Shown here: positions 27,686 through 38,268 of the stretch, in pieces
Layout: each line of letters starts with the position of its first letter
Numbering within the stretch: position 1 is the first letter of the stretch
NCBI GenBank assembly: GCA_014169315.1
Contig: AP022133.1
Span: 1,550,001-1,614,000 of the forward strand
Length of the DNA: 64,000 nucleotides
Reading direction: 5' to 3'
From: Enterobacter cloacae
GTDB taxonomy: Bacteria > Pseudomonadota > Gammaproteobacteria > Enterobacterales > Enterobacteriaceae
Made by a program: the position numbers and the translations under genes
Notes under the pieces: model-generated
Told to the model about the DNA's origin: nothing
Seen by the model: only the letters and a program-made list of their open reading frames with translations
The model's database searches: none

Positions 27686-29440
27686 CGGACTAAACCAACT
27701 CAACCAGCGTAACGGCCACGGATAACGGTGACGAGCATCCTGCTGTGTTGCCTGCGCAATGCGCTCCTGGATAGTCTGCATCAGGGTAGTTTGCCCTTCG
27801 CCATCCCATACCAGGTTTGTCAGTAAGGGGAGTGCATCCTCAATACCTTCAATGGCCCAGAGGGTGAATTGTTCCTGTTCTACCGCATCCAGAAGCGCCT
27901 GGCTGAGGCTTAAATGGCGCGCGTTAGGGGCCGGAATAATGACACCTTGCTTACCGTTTAGTCCGCGCTGCTGGCAAATAGAGAAGAAACCTTCAATTTT
28001 CTCGTTCAGGCCACCAACAGGCTGAGCACGGCCAAACTGATCGACTGAGCCGGTAATCGCGATGTTCTGGTTGATCGGCACTTCCGCCAGAGCGCTGATT
28101 AAGGCGCACAGCTCTGCCATAGAGGCGCTATCACCGTCAACCTCACTGTAAGACTGTTCAAACGTCAGCGAGGCGGAGAAGGGGATTTGCTGCTCAAGCT
28201 GAAGCTCTGACATCAGGAACGCCTGCATGATCATCATGCCTTTGGCGTGAATGTTTCCACCCAGCTCGGCTTTACGCTCGATGTCAGTGAACTCACCGTC
28301 ACCGATATGCACAACGCAGCTGATACGGGAAGGTTCACCGAACGCGCGCGGGTGTCCCGGAAACTCAATCACCGACAGGGCGTTGATCTGCCCGATGCGT
28401 TCGCCTTCGGTCTCTACCAGAATTTGCTCCAGCAGAATTTCATCCTGCATGCGGTCAGCAAGATAACCTTCGCGCCACTCGCGCTGGGCAAGCATCTGAG
28501 TGAGCTGTTCCCCGGTGAATGACCCTTCACCACTAATAACCCCCACTTCACGTAGCTGTTTGCCGATCCAGAGTGGGCAGAGTGGCAGTGTCTCCTGGTC
28601 ACCGGTATAGCGAACCGCTTCACGGATTAAACCCGGCCAGGCATCAGCTGCAGGGGTTGGCAATGCAAAACGTTCTGCAACGGCCATTACCCACTGGCAC
28701 CACTGCGCCATATCATCAGCGTCAGCTATCTGGATGTTGTCTTCATACTCGCTGTAAACCGCCTGCTCAGCCAGTTCTGGCTCCATCTCCTGGAAATCAG
28801 CCAGAGACTCGCGATCGCCCGTCAGCACGACGGTAAGCGACAGCGGCATGGACGGAATGGAAACCGGCAGAGGACGAGACTCATCATAGCCAACCCAGTC
28901 AAAACGCTGCTGGTTAACGATGGTTTTCAGACGCATCCACAATAACGGCTGGGAAAGCAGGGTGCGCAGGGAAATGATTAATACGCCACCATTTGCGCGG
29001 TGTACCAGCCCCGGTTGCAGCGATAACTCACCGTTAAACTGGCGAAGGCAACCAAAAAGTTGCTCAGCTTCGACCCAGTTGGCGGTAACCACTTCACCCT
29101 CAACAGCAAAACTGCCATCGGCCTGTTTTGCCGGTTCGAAAGCGATATCATGCCCCGAGATGTGATATTGGCCGCCAAAGGCAGAGTGTGTTTCCGGCCG
29201 CAACTGACGCATGGCATCCCCCAGAAGCGTCAAATACTCCGCTTCTTCCGGGGCTTTGAGCAGCATGAAGGGAGACGTTGCCCACGGGCTTAACACCTGC
29301 TCCAGCGCATAATGCAAACGCGGTTGCGTATCGCTAAGTATGAATTCGTGCTCTTTTGCGAGATCTGGCTGTGCAAACAGTTCCTGATAACTCTCGGTAT
29401 CCGGAACAAGGTCACGCCATGCAAGTTTCGTAATGGTCAA
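27680..29440 (-). CDS. lonH: Lon-like protease LonH (YcbZ), ATPase-degenerate
   Basis: Member of the Lon-related S16 peptidase family; substrate unknown. 586 residues as in E. coli. The C-terminal S16 domain is intact: the catalytic Ser is in [19 protein letters not shown] and the Lys in [11 protein letters not shown]. The N-terminal half resembles an AAA+ module but I see no proper Walker A (GxxGxGK[ST]), so ATP use is doubtful; the segment [17 protein letters not shown] resembles a Walker B/sensor region. It stands alone upstream of fabA, with its end carrying the fabA FadR site. Confidence 0.92.
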   Translation of the reverse strand: MTITKLAWRDLVPDTESYQELFAQPDLAKEHEFILSDTQPRLHYALEQVLSPWATSPFMLLKAPEEAEYLTLLGDAMRQLRPETHSAFGGQYHISGHDIAFEPAKQADGSFAVEGEVVTANWVEAEQLFGCLRQFNGELSLQPGLVHRANGGVLIISLRTLLSQPLLWMRLKTIVNQQRFDWVGYDESRPLPVSIPSMPLSLTVVLTGDRESLADFQEMEPELAEQAVYSEYEDNIQIADADDMAQWCQWVMAVAERFALPTPAADAWPGLIREAVRYTGDQETLPLCPLWIGKQLREVGVISGEGSFTGEQLTQMLAQREWREGYLADRMQDEILLEQILVETEGERIGQINALSVIEFPGHPRAFGEPSRISCVVHIGDGEFTDIERKAELGGNIHAKGMMIMQAFLMSELQLEQQIPFSASLTFEQSYSEVDGDSASMAELCALISALAEVPINQNIAITGSVDQFGRAQPVGGLNEKIEGFFSICQQRGLNGKQGVIIPAPNARHLSLSQALLDAVEQEQFTLWAIEGIEDALPLLTNLVWDGEGQTTLMQTIQERIAQATQQDARHRYPWPLRWLSWFSPN

Positions 29441-29625
29441 AGTTGATGTTTTTTAGTCAGATGTAAAACCGTGGAGTATACCGTAGCGGGTGGAACTACC
29501 CAAGCAGGATTGGCTTTTTCGAAAGGTGGATCCGCGGCATTCATTCACAGGATATGATTTCTTTTCAGCAGATTGCTAAAAAACTGATATTCTGAACAGA
29601 GTTACGTGGTAACACTGAGATCGCA

Positions 29626-30078
29626 ATGAAATATCAACAACTGGAAAATCTCGAAAGCGGCTGGAAATGGAAGTACCTGGTCAAAAAGCACCGTGAAGGG
29701 GAGCTGATCACCTGCTACATCGAAGCCAGCGCAGCGCAAGACGCCGTGGATATTTTGCTGACCCTCGAAAATGAACCGGTACAGGTGAACGGCTGGATAG
29801 CGAAACACATCAATCCGGCACTGTTAAACCGGATGAAGCAAACTATCCGTGCGCGTCGAAAACGGCATTTCAATGCTGAGCACCAGCACACCCGCAAAAA
29901 ATCAATCGACCTGGAATTCATTGTCTGGCAGCGCCTGGCGGGGCTTGCACAAAGGCGTGGAAAAACATTGTCGGAAACGGTAGTACAGCTAATTGAAGAT
30001 GCAGAGCATAAAGAGAAGTATGCCAGCCAAATGTCGACGCTGAAGAGTGATCTTCAGGCTCTGCTCGGCAAAAAGTAA
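29626..30078 (+). CDS. matP: Macrodomain Ter protein MatP
   Basis: DNA-binding protein that organises the Ter macrodomain by binding matS sites and connects it to the divisome through ZapB. 150 residues as in E. coli. It has an N-terminal four-helix domain, a ribbon-helix-helix DNA-binding segment ([37 protein letters not shown] region, about 87-122) and a short C-terminal coiled coil. I found no matS site (GTGACRNYGTCAC) by eye in the window. It is divergent from lonH and convergent with ompA. Confidence 0.96.
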   Translation: MKYQQLENLESGWKWKYLVKKHREGELITCYIEASAAQDAVDILLTLENEPVQVNGWIAKHINPALLNRMKQTIRARRKRHFNAEHQHTRKKSIDLEFIVWQRLAGLAQRRGKTLSETVVQLIEDAEHKEKYASQMSTLKSDLQALLGKK

Positions 30079-30101
30079 CTTTTTGCGTTTCTTCTGGCAA
30101 T

Positions 30102-30129
30102 AAAAAACCCCGCATTGCGGGGTTTTTTT
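30102..30129. terminator. Bidirectional terminator between matP and ompA
   Basis: AAAAACCCCGC-ATT-GCGGGGTTTTT has an 11-bp stem with A- and T-runs on both sides, 24 bp after matP and 14 bp after the ompA stop. Confidence 0.92.
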
Positions 30130-30142
30130 ATAAGACGATAAC

Positions 30143-31198
30143 TTATGCCGCTGGCTGAGCTACAACGTCTTTGATGCCTTTAACTTCGATCTCTACGCGA
30201 CGATCTGGAGCCAGGCAGTCGATCAGTGCAGCGCGAGCTTTCACGTTGTCACAGGTGTTGCCAGTAACTGGGTGAGATTCGCCCATACCACGTGGGGAGA
30301 TCTTGTTAGCTGGGATACCTTTAGAGATCAGGTAATCAACAACAGACTGAGCACGTTTCTCAGACAGTTTCTGGTTGTAAGCGTCAGAACCGATACGGTC
30401 GGTGAAGCCCAGAACCACTACAGAACCGTCTTTAGGATCCAGGTTGCTCAGCTGGGAGTACAGCTGATTCAGTGCCTGCTGACCTTCTGGTTTCAGGGTC
30501 GCTTTGTTGAAGTTGAACAGAACGTCAGACTTCAGAGTGAAGTGCTTGGTCTGTACTTCTGGAGCTGGAGCCGGCGCTGGAGCAACAACTGGTGCTGCTT
30601 CTTCCTGCTGGCCGAAACGGTAGGAAACACCTACGCTCAGCATGCCGTTGTCAGGACGAACACCAACGGTGTTAGCGTCGCCGATGTTGTTAACCCACTG
30701 GTATTCCAGACGGGTAGCGATGTCACGGGTAACAGCCCACTCAACACCACCAGCGAATACTGGGGAAACACCCGTGTCGTGATCGCTGCCGATTTCGCTG
30801 TTGCTGGAGTCAGCGCGCCATACCATGCCGCCCAGACGGGTGTACACGTCCAGATCGTCAGTTACTGGGTAACCCAGTTTAGCGGTCAGCTGTACGCCCT
30901 GTGCTTTGAAAGCGCCGTTTACGGTGTCGCCTTTGTATGGCATACGACCTAACCAGTCGTAACCCATTTCAAAACCAACATACGGGTTAACCTGATAGCC
31001 ACCGAACGCACCTGCACCAAGCTGGCTCTCGTGAGTCGGGCCATCGTTGTTCAGTTTGCTGTTGTACCAGCCAGTATCATGGAACTGAGACCAGCCCAGT
31101 TTACCACCTGCATACCAGGTATTATCTTTCGGAGCGGCCTGCGCTACGGTAGCGAAGCCAGCCAGTGCCACTGCAATCGCGATAGCTGTCTTTTTCAT
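30143..31198 (-). CDS. ompA: Outer membrane protein OmpA
   Basis: Abundant outer-membrane protein linking the outer membrane to peptidoglycan. From [21 protein letters not shown] (21-residue signal peptide) it has 351 residues (E. coli 346). The mature start is [15 protein letters not shown]. Residues about 22-195 form the eight-strand barrel, then a Pro/Ala hinge ([15 protein letters not shown]) and the OmpA-like peptidoglycan-binding domain ([47 protein letters not shown]) with two cysteines. Differences from E. coli are concentrated in the surface loops of the barrel. The upstream frame extension is the untranslated leader, not protein. Confidence 0.96.
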   Translation of the reverse strand: MKKTAIAIAVALAGFATVAQAAPKDNTWYAGGKLGWSQFHDTGWYNSKLNNDGPTHESQLGAGAFGGYQVNPYVGFEMGYDWLGRMPYKGDTVNGAFKAQGVQLTAKLGYPVTDDLDVYTRLGGMVWRADSSNSEIGSDHDTGVSPVFAGGVEWAVTRDIATRLEYQWVNNIGDANTVGVRPDNGMLSVGVSYRFGQQEEAAPVVAPAPAPAPEVQTKHFTLKSDVLFNFNKATLKPEGQQALNQLYSQLSNLDPKDGSVVVLGFTDRIGSDAYNQKLSEKRAQSVVDYLISKGIPANKISPRGMGESHPVTGNTCDNVKARAALIDCLAPDRRVEIEVKGIKDVVAQPAA

Positions 31199-31345
31199 TT
31201 TTTGCGCCTCGTTATCATCCAAAATTCGCCATGTAAATCTCATTCGAGAAATCACGGTTAAATCCTTCACCGGGGGGCGTGGTCAAATATAAATCTACCG
31301 ATATCTTCGGTTTAGGCCGAGCACCCCTGGCGATGTAAAGTCTAC
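31199..31345 (-). promoter_or_regulatory. ompA promoter and long 5' leader
   Basis: Reading the minus strand, TTACAT (31334-31339) lies at the -10 position and the transcript would start near 31331 in GCCAGGGGTGCTC. The leader of about 130 bases contains the hairpin-forming CTCGGCC...CCGAAG segment, CCGGTGAAGG and the GAGGCGCAAAAAATG start region, all matching the E. coli ompA leader, which stabilises the mRNA and is the target of MicA. Roles are inferred from that match. The rest of the gap to sulA (31346-31553) shows no gene. Confidence 0.65.
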
Positions 31346-31553
31346 AACGTCGCTGAAAACTTACAAGTGTGAAGTCCGTCAGGCATATGAAAAAAAAAGT
31401 TCCGTGTAGTCATTATTTAACATTTTTTGAACGGATATTGTGCAATAAAATTAAGGAGAACCGCACCAGACAAGCCTTTCCGCAGATTTAGCTTCTGGAA
31501 CTAAATCCTCATTCGGGTGTCGAAAAAAATTCCAGGAAAACTCTTAAATTTAC

Positions 31554-32063
31554 TCAATGATACAAATTTGAGTGAATTTTTAGCCCGGAAAGTTGTCCTC
31601 TGCGGTGAGAATCTGGTCGAACCGGACGCATGATAAACCCGATCGCATTCCCTTCTTCTGCCGCTTCAGTCAGTCGGAAATGTTCCTCTTCCGTCAATTC
31701 GTCTGATAACCACCCAATCACGACGCTGTAATTCCCGGTGCGTAATGCACGGATCATCGACTCAACCGTATCACAAGGGGAGAGTTGATTAATTTGCATG
31801 ACCTTCGCCAACGGCAGGCCAGCGGACTGAACCCATTCCCGGCTCAGTTTTTGTTGCGGCGTCAGCCAGAGCTGCCAGCGTGATTGCTGGCCAAGTTGTT
31901 GTAATAACGGCAGTAACAACAGTTGAGTCAACAAAGGCTGGTCTTCACGATAAACCACTTCACTGATAAGCCCTGTCGAAACGCGCCCGACGGAATTCTG
32001 CGCGACATTGCCTGCGGTAGAAGAAAGAGATGTTGAGCGATTTGCGTAGCCTGAAGTGTACAT
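31554..32063 (-). CDS. sulA: SOS cell division inhibitor SulA
   Basis: Binds FtsZ and stops division during DNA damage; degraded by Lon. Starting at the ATG at 32063 ([13 protein letters not shown]) it has 169 residues as in E. coli; a longer frame upstream runs through the LexA box and is not used. The central FtsZ-binding part ([30 protein letters not shown]) and the C-terminal Lon-recognition tail ([11 protein letters not shown]) are conserved, while residues about 8-30 differ strongly. A perfect LexA box lies just upstream. Confidence 0.95.
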   Translation of the reverse strand: MYTSGYANRSTSLSSTAGNVAQNSVGRVSTGLISEVVYREDQPLLTQLLLLPLLQQLGQQSRWQLWLTPQQKLSREWVQSAGLPLAKVMQINQLSPCDTVESMIRALRTGNYSVVIGWLSDELTEEEHFRLTEAAEEGNAIGFIMRPVRPDSHRRGQLSGLKIHSNLYH

Positions 32064-32083
32064 ATTCATTCCAGCCCTGTAGT

Positions 32084-32103
32084 TACTGTATGAATATACA
32101 GTA
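32084..32103 (-). promoter_or_regulatory. LexA box (SOS box) of sulA
   Basis: TACTGTATATTCATACAGTA on the minus strand has CTGT-N8-ACAG exactly with palindromic flanks TA/TA, 21 bp upstream of the sulA start. This is a near-consensus, hence tight, LexA operator. Confidence 0.9.
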
Positions 32104-32280
32104 ACCCCTGTATGCATAAAGATCAACCTCATTTTCGGAAAGCGACTCGCAAAATTCATTCATTCTTGGCGTGTCCGGAAAAATCATCTTGCTCAACGGC
32201 GATAAGTTGCCTATTTTTCTGCTAACGGATCCGCTAGTAAGAAATTTCGTTGTTATTTTATGATTTTTAAGGGAAATATC

Positions 32281-32907
32281 ATGAAAAAGATATCTTATGA
32301 TCGGATTTATAGATCGCAGGAATACCTCTCCCCATTAGGTGAAATTCATCATCGTGCACTTTTCGGTGGGTATACCCTTGCCGTGGATGATGCCGTCTTC
32401 GCGATGGTTTCAGAGGGTGAGCTTTACCTTCGGGCCTGTGAACAAAGTGCTAAGTACTGTGTAAAACACACCTCTTCTTTTTTGACGTTAATGAAACGGG
32501 GGCGTCCGGTGCTTCTCAACTATTATCGTGTCGATGACGGACTCTGGCAGGACAGAGAACGGCTGCTTCAGCTTTCCTCTTTTGCACTCGATGCGGCAAG
32601 AAAAGAGCGCTCCCAGCGTCACCAGCGCCACCGTCTTAAGGATCTGCCAAACCTGACGTTCCAGCTTGAAGTTCTGCTCTTCGAAGCCGGTATTACAAAT
32701 GAGGAAACGCTACGAGCGTTGGGAGCCAGAGCCAGCTGGCTGAAGATCCGGATGAAAAACAAAGATCTGAGTGTGAAAGTCCTGTTTGCGCTTGAAGGAG
32801 CGATCACCGGTATGCATGAGGCGGCGCTCCCGGCGGTCATTCGCCGGGAGCTGACGGAGTGGTTTAATGCGTTGCCTGAGCCACAGGAGAATCACTCCTC
32901 CAGGTAG
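32281..32907 (+). CDS. sxy: Competence regulator Sxy (TfoX)
   Basis: Co-activator that lets CRP act at CRP-S promoters of DNA-uptake genes. From the ATG at 32281 (MKKISYDRIYRSQEYL, ribosome site AAGGG) it has 208 residues (E. coli 209), with the TfoX N-terminal domain (LFGGYTLAVDDAVFAMVSEGELYLRA region) and the TfoX C-terminal domain (about 110-200, DLPNLTFQLEVLLFEAGI). The last 44 bp overlap the end of yccS on the other strand. It is divergent from sulA. Confidence 0.92.
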   Translation: MKKISYDRIYRSQEYLSPLGEIHHRALFGGYTLAVDDAVFAMVSEGELYLRACEQSAKYCVKHTSSFLTLMKRGRPVLLNYYRVDDGLWQDRERLLQLSSFALDAARKERSQRHQRHRLKDLPNLTFQLEVLLFEAGITNEETLRALGARASWLKIRMKNKDLSVKVLFALEGAITGMHEAALPAVIRRELTEWFNALPEPQENHSSR

Positions 32908-35026
32908 CGATTTGCTGTTGCAGTCGGCAAATTTCAGGCAGCAGGGCAATAAGCAGGCCAATCTGCTGAAGAACCAGCGGTGCTTTGCTGTCGCTACCCG
33001 GGTCAAGATGCGCAATGCGTTGAGACAGTTCATCCAGCGCCTGTTGAACCCGTGGTTCATCGGCAGGTAGATGATGAAGTGCATCATCTACGTAGCAGAC
33101 GGCATCATCCAGCAGGGCGAGAATACCCGGGTTTGTCAGTTTCTCGCGGTGAGCGCCCAGCGTAGAAATGTAGCTGGTAAAAGTATGGTTCAGGCAGAGC
33201 ATGCGGAATGCCGTTTCGCGAATTTCTGCCGTGGCGTGAGGTTCCGTTGACATGTTAGAGACCACCGAGGCGAGTTCAGCATCGCTGTTATGCGCATCGC
33301 GGCGGGCGATACGGTAAGCCAGTCGGTTATCGCGCCCCTGGTGGTATTGCTCAAGGATGGCATCGAGGTAGCGGCAGTTTGCATTCATCGCCCTGTCTGA
33401 CACGCGCGGTAAATTACGAAAACGCCAGTCAGGCCAAATAAAGCTGACCGCCGCCCAGGCGATAGCACAGCCAATCAGCGTATCGAGCACGCGGGGCAGG
33501 GCAACTTCAAACCCTTCACCCAACAGGTTAAAGCACAGTAATACCAGCAGCGTGATGAACATGGTGGCATGGGCGTACTGCACATTACGAAAGGCGAAGA
33601 ACAGCACACCGGTGATCACTATCAGGATCAGCTGCCCCTCAACGGAAGGCACGAACCACAGCACCGGCAGCCCGATAGCGACACCCACCAGCGTACCAAT
33701 AATACGCAGCGCAAGACGGTGTCGGGTGGCATTATAGTTTGGCTGGCAAACAAACAGACTGGTGAGCAGGATCCAGTAACCGTGCTGTAACCCGGTTATC
33801 TGGATAAACGCATACCCCACGCACAGCACCAGCGACATCCTCACCGCATGGCGAAAGAGTGCTGATTCCGGCGTAAAGTTGCGGCTCAGCCGTAACCACA
33901 TGTCACTAAAGCTGTGAACGCTGTCATCAGCAAGCTGATTGTCCACATCATTACCCGCCAGGGCCATCGCCTGCTCGGACTCAATGGTTGCCAGCTGGGC
34001 ATCAATTGCCCGTAGGTTATTGAGTAGAAAACCCAGCGCTTTGATATGTTCTGGCGAGGTTCCGCTGGCCTGTGCGCGATCGATTGCTGCATCAAGATGG
34101 TTAAACGCACGTTCAAAACGGGGGTCATGCTGATAGGGGGTACGCAGCAAAATGGAGCGCGCCAGCTGTTGGCAGGCCTGAGACTGCATGGACAGTAAGC
34201 GCTGGAAGCGGAACATCACGTCACTGTAGCGGAACTTCTCGCGCAGGGCGGCATACTGAACGTGTGAGGAACTGGCACGTTCATGAATATCCTGGGCGGC
34301 AAAGTAGTAGTGTAGCGTTCTTCGTGTGCCGCGCTGGCCGCGATCGCCGCGCAGGCGGGTAAGCAATGAGGCTTTGGTCTGGTTTAAGGTGGCAACCAGT
34401 TGGCCGTTTGCCAGCGCCAGATCGTAAAGCGGTGCCTGGCTTTCCTCTTCAATATCCGGGTCAAACAGCCTGGATTTTAGTTCGAGGTAGTGGGCCAACT
34501 GCTCATAGCTGCGGGCGAGGTTATCCTGCAGAGCGCGAACCGGAAAGATGAGATGCCCGGTTAATGTCAGCAGGTTATACCAGATAGCACCCAGCAACAG
34601 CAGAATAGGTTGCTGGTACCACTGCTCGTAAAGTGAAACACCCAGCATCGTGTAAATGGCAATCAGCAAGGCACCAAACGCGATAGTGGCATAGCGCTGC
34701 CCAAGACCGCCAAGCAAAATGAACCCACTGGTTGAAAGCGTAAGGCCTAAGGCAAACAGCCAGGGCCACGGAAACAGCAGTTCAACGGAGGCGGAGGCAA
34801 TGAAGAAACAAACAAGGGTGATAACCAGGTTACGCAGACGCCCGGCCAGCCGGTCGTCAAGGTCTGCCAGCGCTCCCGCCACGACCCCCAGCGTGAGTGG
34901 AATGGTGAGCTTAACGTCATCCAGCCACCACGGCAGCGCAACGGTGCCACAAAGTGCGATAAAAATCCTGACGTTGTAAAGCCAGGTGCTGTTCCAGGTG
35001 TAACGGCGAAGCAGTGGGCTTAGCAT
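32864..35026 (-). CDS. yccS: YccS, FUSC/YccS-family inner-membrane protein
   Basis: Large membrane protein of the YccS/YhfK family, distantly related to the AaeB efflux pumps; substrate unknown. 720 residues (E. coli about 717). Two bundles of about six helices each, residues about 10-165 and 390-520, are separated by a cytoplasmic helical domain, with a C-terminal soluble tail. It is convergent with sxy, overlapping it by 44 bp, and is followed downstream on the transcript by nothing co-directional. yccF lies upstream after 19 bp on the same strand, suggesting a yccF-yccS transcript. Confidence 0.92.
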   Translation of the reverse strand: MLSPLLRRYTWNSTWLYNVRIFIALCGTVALPWWLDDVKLTIPLTLGVVAGALADLDDRLAGRLRNLVITLVCFFIASASVELLFPWPWLFALGLTLSTSGFILLGGLGQRYATIAFGALLIAIYTMLGVSLYEQWYQQPILLLLGAIWYNLLTLTGHLIFPVRALQDNLARSYEQLAHYLELKSRLFDPDIEEESQAPLYDLALANGQLVATLNQTKASLLTRLRGDRGQRGTRRTLHYYFAAQDIHERASSSHVQYAALREKFRYSDVMFRFQRLLSMQSQACQQLARSILLRTPYQHDPRFERAFNHLDAAIDRAQASGTSPEHIKALGFLLNNLRAIDAQLATIESEQAMALAGNDVDNQLADDSVHSFSDMWLRLSRNFTPESALFRHAVRMSLVLCVGYAFIQITGLQHGYWILLTSLFVCQPNYNATRHRLALRIIGTLVGVAIGLPVLWFVPSVEGQLILIVITGVLFFAFRNVQYAHATMFITLLVLLCFNLLGEGFEVALPRVLDTLIGCAIAWAAVSFIWPDWRFRNLPRVSDRAMNANCRYLDAILEQYHQGRDNRLAYRIARRDAHNSDAELASVVSNMSTEPHATAEIRETAFRMLCLNHTFTSYISTLGAHREKLTNPGILALLDDAVCYVDDALHHLPADEPRVQQALDELSQRIAHLDPGSDSKAPLVLQQIGLLIALLPEICRLQQQIATWRSDSPVAQATH

Positions 35027-35045
35027 GAGCGCGGCCAGTCCTTAT

Positions 35046-35492
35046 TTACTGAAAACGACGACGCGCATTCGCTTCACGCGCTGCCTGTGCCACTTCTACC
35101 GGAACGACTCTGCGCCCGACGGGCCACAGGGCAATGGCGGCGATCTTAAAGTTCGCGATCCCCACCGGAATACCAATAATTGTCACGCACTGTGCAATAC
35201 CCGCAAAAATATGCATCAGGCATAACCACCAGCCGAAGAAAACCAGCCACAAAACGTTCAGCACGGTGCCGCCCGTGTTCATCAGCGCGTTTTTCCCCTC
35301 CGGGTTCAGTTCGTCTACGTGGACAGCCTCATTCCCATAAGGAATAAATGAGAGTTTGGTGATTTCCCAGCAGGAGCGGGTCAGCGGGAGTGTAAAAATA
35401 AATACGATGCTTACCAGCGTGGCAAAAAGCCAGGAAAGGGTGGTGGCAAAACCGCCCAGCACAAAATTCAAAACATTCAGAACGGTACGCAT
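35046..35492 (-). CDS. yccF: YccF family inner-membrane protein
   Basis: Small membrane protein of the YccF (DUF307) family with unknown function, 148 residues as in E. coli. Hydrophobic helices are seen at about 5-35 (NFVLGGFATTLSWLFATLVSIVFIFTLP region) and 75-110 (GGTVLNVLWLVFFGWWLCLMHIFAG). The conserved GNEAVHVDELNPEGKN segment lies between. It precedes yccS on the same strand. Confidence 0.9.
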   Translation of the reverse strand: MRTVLNVLNFVLGGFATTLSWLFATLVSIVFIFTLPLTRSCWEITKLSFIPYGNEAVHVDELNPEGKNALMNTGGTVLNVLWLVFFGWWLCLMHIFAGIAQCVTIIGIPVGIANFKIAAIALWPVGRRVVPVEVAQAAREANARRRFQ

Positions 35493-35615
35493 AAACCCTC
35501 AGTTCCTTTCGATATGATTAACGCCCACTGATTGTAACGTTTTTTTAGGCTGGAGCACCTTAAAACTGGCAGTTAAACTGTCAGGTAAATTATCTCTTCG
35601 TGGATTTAGCTGGAC

Positions 35616-37670
35616 ATGGAACTGAAAGCAACTTCATTAGGCAAACGCCTGGCGCAACACCCATATGACAAGGTGGTCCTCCTGAATGCGGGAGTGAAAG
35701 TCTCCGGTGAACGCCACGAATATCTCATTCCGTTTAACCAGCTTCTGGCGATCCATTGCAAACGCGGGCTGGTGTGGGGGGAGCTGGAGTTTGTTTTGCC
35801 TGCCGATAAAGTCGTACGCCTGCACGGTACCGAGTGGGCAGAAACCCAGCGCTTCCACCATCATCTGAATACGCTCTGGCAGCAGTGGAGCCACGACATG
35901 AGCGTCATTGCAGCCCAGGTGCTGCAGCAGGTACTGGACGACATTGCACAGAGTAACGAGCAACAAAAGTGGTTGACCCGCCAGCAAACTGCCGGATTGC
36001 AGCACACGATCCGGCAGGCGCTCACGGCGCTGCCGTTACCTGTGACGCGTCTTAATGAGTTTGAAAACTGCCGTGACGTCTGGCAACAGTGTCAGGCCTG
36101 GTTGAGCGATATTGATAAAAGCCGGCTGGCGCATAACCAGGCGTGGACTAACGCCATGCTCAGCCAGTATGCCGATTTCTTCAGCACCATCGAATCGTCG
36201 CCGCTCAATCCCGCGCAGGCGCGTGCCGTGGTGAATGGCGAACAATCGTTGTTGGTACTGGCAGGAGCCGGGAGCGGCAAAACGTCGGTGCTGGTGGCAC
36301 GTGCGGGTTGGCTTTTGACAACCGGTGAAGCCGTTGCCGATCAGATTTTACTCCTGGCATTTGGCCGCAAGGCGGCGCAGGAGATGGACGAACGTATTCA
36401 GGAACGTCTGCACACGCAGGATATCACCGCCAGAACGTTCCATGCCCTTGCGCTGCATATTATCCAGCAGGGCAGCAAAAAAGTACCGCCCATCAGCAAA
36501 CTGGAAAATGACGCCCAGGCGCGCCAGGCGTTATTTATTAAAACGTGGCGGCAGCAGTGCAGTGAAAAAAAGGCGCAGGCAAAGGGGTGGCGTCAGTGGC
36601 TGGAGGAGGAACTGCTCTGGGATGTCCCGGAGGGCAGCTTCTGGCAGGATGAAAAACTGGCACGCCGACTGGGCTCGCGCCTCGAACGCTGGGTGAGCCT
36701 GATGCGTATGCACGGCGGCTCTCAGGCGGAGATGATTGAAAGCGCACCGGAGGCGATCCGCGCCGTGTTTTCAAAGCGCGTCAAATTAATGGCACCGTTG
36801 CTGAAAGCCTGGAAAACGGCGTTAAAAGACGAAAATGCCGTCGATTTCTCTGGTTTGATTCACCAGGCCATTATTATTCTGGAAAAAGGGCGCTTTGTGA
36901 GTCCGTGGAAACATATCCTTGTGGATGAATTCCAGGACATCTCTCCGCAACGTGCCGCACTACTGGCGGCGTTACGGGCGCAAAATAAGCATACGTCGCT
37001 GTTTGCCGTGGGCGATGACTGGCAGGCTATCTATCGCTTCTGCGGCGCACAGCTCTCACTTACGACGGCATTCCACCACTATTTTGGTGAAGGCGATCGC
37101 AGCGATCTGGACACGACCTACCGTTTCAATTCCCGAATTGGTGAAATTGCCAACCGCTTTATTCAGCAAAACCCCCACCAGTTGGCCAAGCCGCTTAATA
37201 GCCTCACGCCAGGGGATAAAAAAGCAGTCACCCTGCTGGCAGACGACCAGCTGGAGTCGCTTCTGGACAAACTCAGCGGCTATGCAAAGCCTGATGAACG
37301 TATTCTGGTGCTGGCGCGTTATCACCATCTTAAACCGGCCGCGCTGGAAAAAGCCGCCACCCGCTGGCCGAAGCTGAAGCTCGATTTTATGACCATCCAC
37401 GCCAGCAAAGGACAGCAGGCCGATTATGTGATTGTGGCAGGGCTAAAAGAGGGCAGCGACGGTTTTCCGGCCCCGGCCCGCGAATCGGTAATGGAGCAGG
37501 CGTTACTGCCAGCACCGGAAGATTTCCCGGATGCGGAGGAGCGCCGTCTTCTGTATGTAGCGCTAACCCGCGCACGTCATCGCGTGTGGCTGCTGTTCAG
37601 TAAAGATGAGCCATCAACGTTTGTTGATATTCTGAAGAGTATTGATGTGCCGCTGGCGAGGAAGCCGTAA
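35616..37670 (+). CDS. helD: DNA helicase IV
   Basis: SF1 3'-to-5' DNA helicase of the UvrD family involved in recombination and repair. 684 residues, the E. coli length. N-terminal about 190 residues are specific to HelD. The ATPase core has Walker A AGAGSGKTSVL (motif I, about 214), Walker B/motif II VDEFQDISPQR, motif III GDDWQAIYRFCGAQ, motif V/VI MTIHASKGQQADYV and VALTRARHRVWLL. It is divergent from yccF. Confidence 0.96.
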   Translation: MELKATSLGKRLAQHPYDKVVLLNAGVKVSGERHEYLIPFNQLLAIHCKRGLVWGELEFVLPADKVVRLHGTEWAETQRFHHHLNTLWQQWSHDMSVIAAQVLQQVLDDIAQSNEQQKWLTRQQTAGLQHTIRQALTALPLPVTRLNEFENCRDVWQQCQAWLSDIDKSRLAHNQAWTNAMLSQYADFFSTIESSPLNPAQARAVVNGEQSLLVLAGAGSGKTSVLVARAGWLLTTGEAVADQILLLAFGRKAAQEMDERIQERLHTQDITARTFHALALHIIQQGSKKVPPISKLENDAQARQALFIKTWRQQCSEKKAQAKGWRQWLEEELLWDVPEGSFWQDEKLARRLGSRLERWVSLMRMHGGSQAEMIESAPEAIRAVFSKRVKLMAPLLKAWKTALKDENAVDFSGLIHQAIIILEKGRFVSPWKHILVDEFQDISPQRAALLAALRAQNKHTSLFAVGDDWQAIYRFCGAQLSLTTAFHHYFGEGDRSDLDTTYRFNSRIGEIANRFIQQNPHQLAKPLNSLTPGDKKAVTLLADDQLESLLDKLSGYAKPDERILVLARYHHLKPAALEKAATRWPKLKLDFMTIHASKGQQADYVIVAGLKEGSDGFPAPARESVMEQALLPAPEDFPDAEERRLLYVALTRARHRVWLLFSKDEPSTFVDILKSIDVPLARKP

Positions 37671-37692
37671 GGCAAAAGGGCGGGTTTTTGTA

Positions 37693-37722
37693 GGCCGGGC
37701 AAGGCGAAACCGTCACCCGGCA
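37693..37722. repeat. REP-like palindrome between helD and mgsA
   Basis: GCCGGGCAAGGCGAAACCGTC followed by ACCCGGC forms an imperfect REP-type hairpin (outer arms GCCGGG / CCCGGC). It lies between the convergent stops of helD and mgsA, the usual place for REP units. Confidence 0.7.
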
Positions 37723-37729
37723 ATACCGT

Positions 37730-38188
37730 TTACTTCAATCTTTCAGCCAGATAGCGCGGATAATCCGGGATCAGGATCTCAACCGGTGAGTTGAACTGCG
37801 GCGACTCAATGATGAAATCTGCCGTGGACAGGTTTGTCGCCACCGGAATATTCCACACCGTGGCAAGACGCAGCAGCGCCTTTACATCCGGGTCGTGCGG
37901 AACCGCATTCAGCGGATCCCAGAAGAAAATCAGAACATCAATTTTTCCTTCCGAAATCTGTGCGCCAACTTGTTGATCGCCACCCATTGGGCCGCTCAGC
38001 ATGGCATTGACTTCCAGACCCGTTTCGCGGTGAATCAGGTTACCGGTGGTGCCCGTTGCCGAAAGGACGTGCTTTTCCAGCAATGGCTGATGGCGGCGAA
38101 CCCAGTTGAGCAGCATTTGTTTACAGTGATCGTGCGCAACCAGGGCAATGTGTTTGCGTTCCGGGAGCGTGCGTGTTGTCAGTTCCAT
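37730..38188 (-). CDS. mgsA: Methylglyoxal synthase
   Basis: Converts dihydroxyacetone phosphate to methylglyoxal + phosphate, a glycolytic bypass. 152 residues as in E. coli. Catalytic Asp71 is in [10 protein letters not shown], with His98 and Asp101 in [10 protein letters not shown] and His19 in VAHDHC. The phosphate-binding ATGTTG loop is at 44-49. It is convergent with helD. Confidence 0.96.
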   Translation of the reverse strand: MELTTRTLPERKHIALVAHDHCKQMLLNWVRRHQPLLEKHVLSATGTTGNLIHRETGLEVNAMLSGPMGGDQQVGAQISEGKIDVLIFFWDPLNAVPHDPDVKALLRLATVWNIPVATNLSTADFIIESPQFNSPVEILIPDYPRYLAERLK

Positions 38189-38268
38189 AATCTCGTCCGT
38201 CGGGTTAACTGGCTACACGATGACGGGAACCGCCTTTTGCTGCAAGAGGGAGGAGAAAAAAATGTGGC

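Noticed and set aside
29626..30078. matS site near matP
   Set aside because: No sequence fitting GTGACRNYGTCAC was found by eye; matP need not lie next to its sites.
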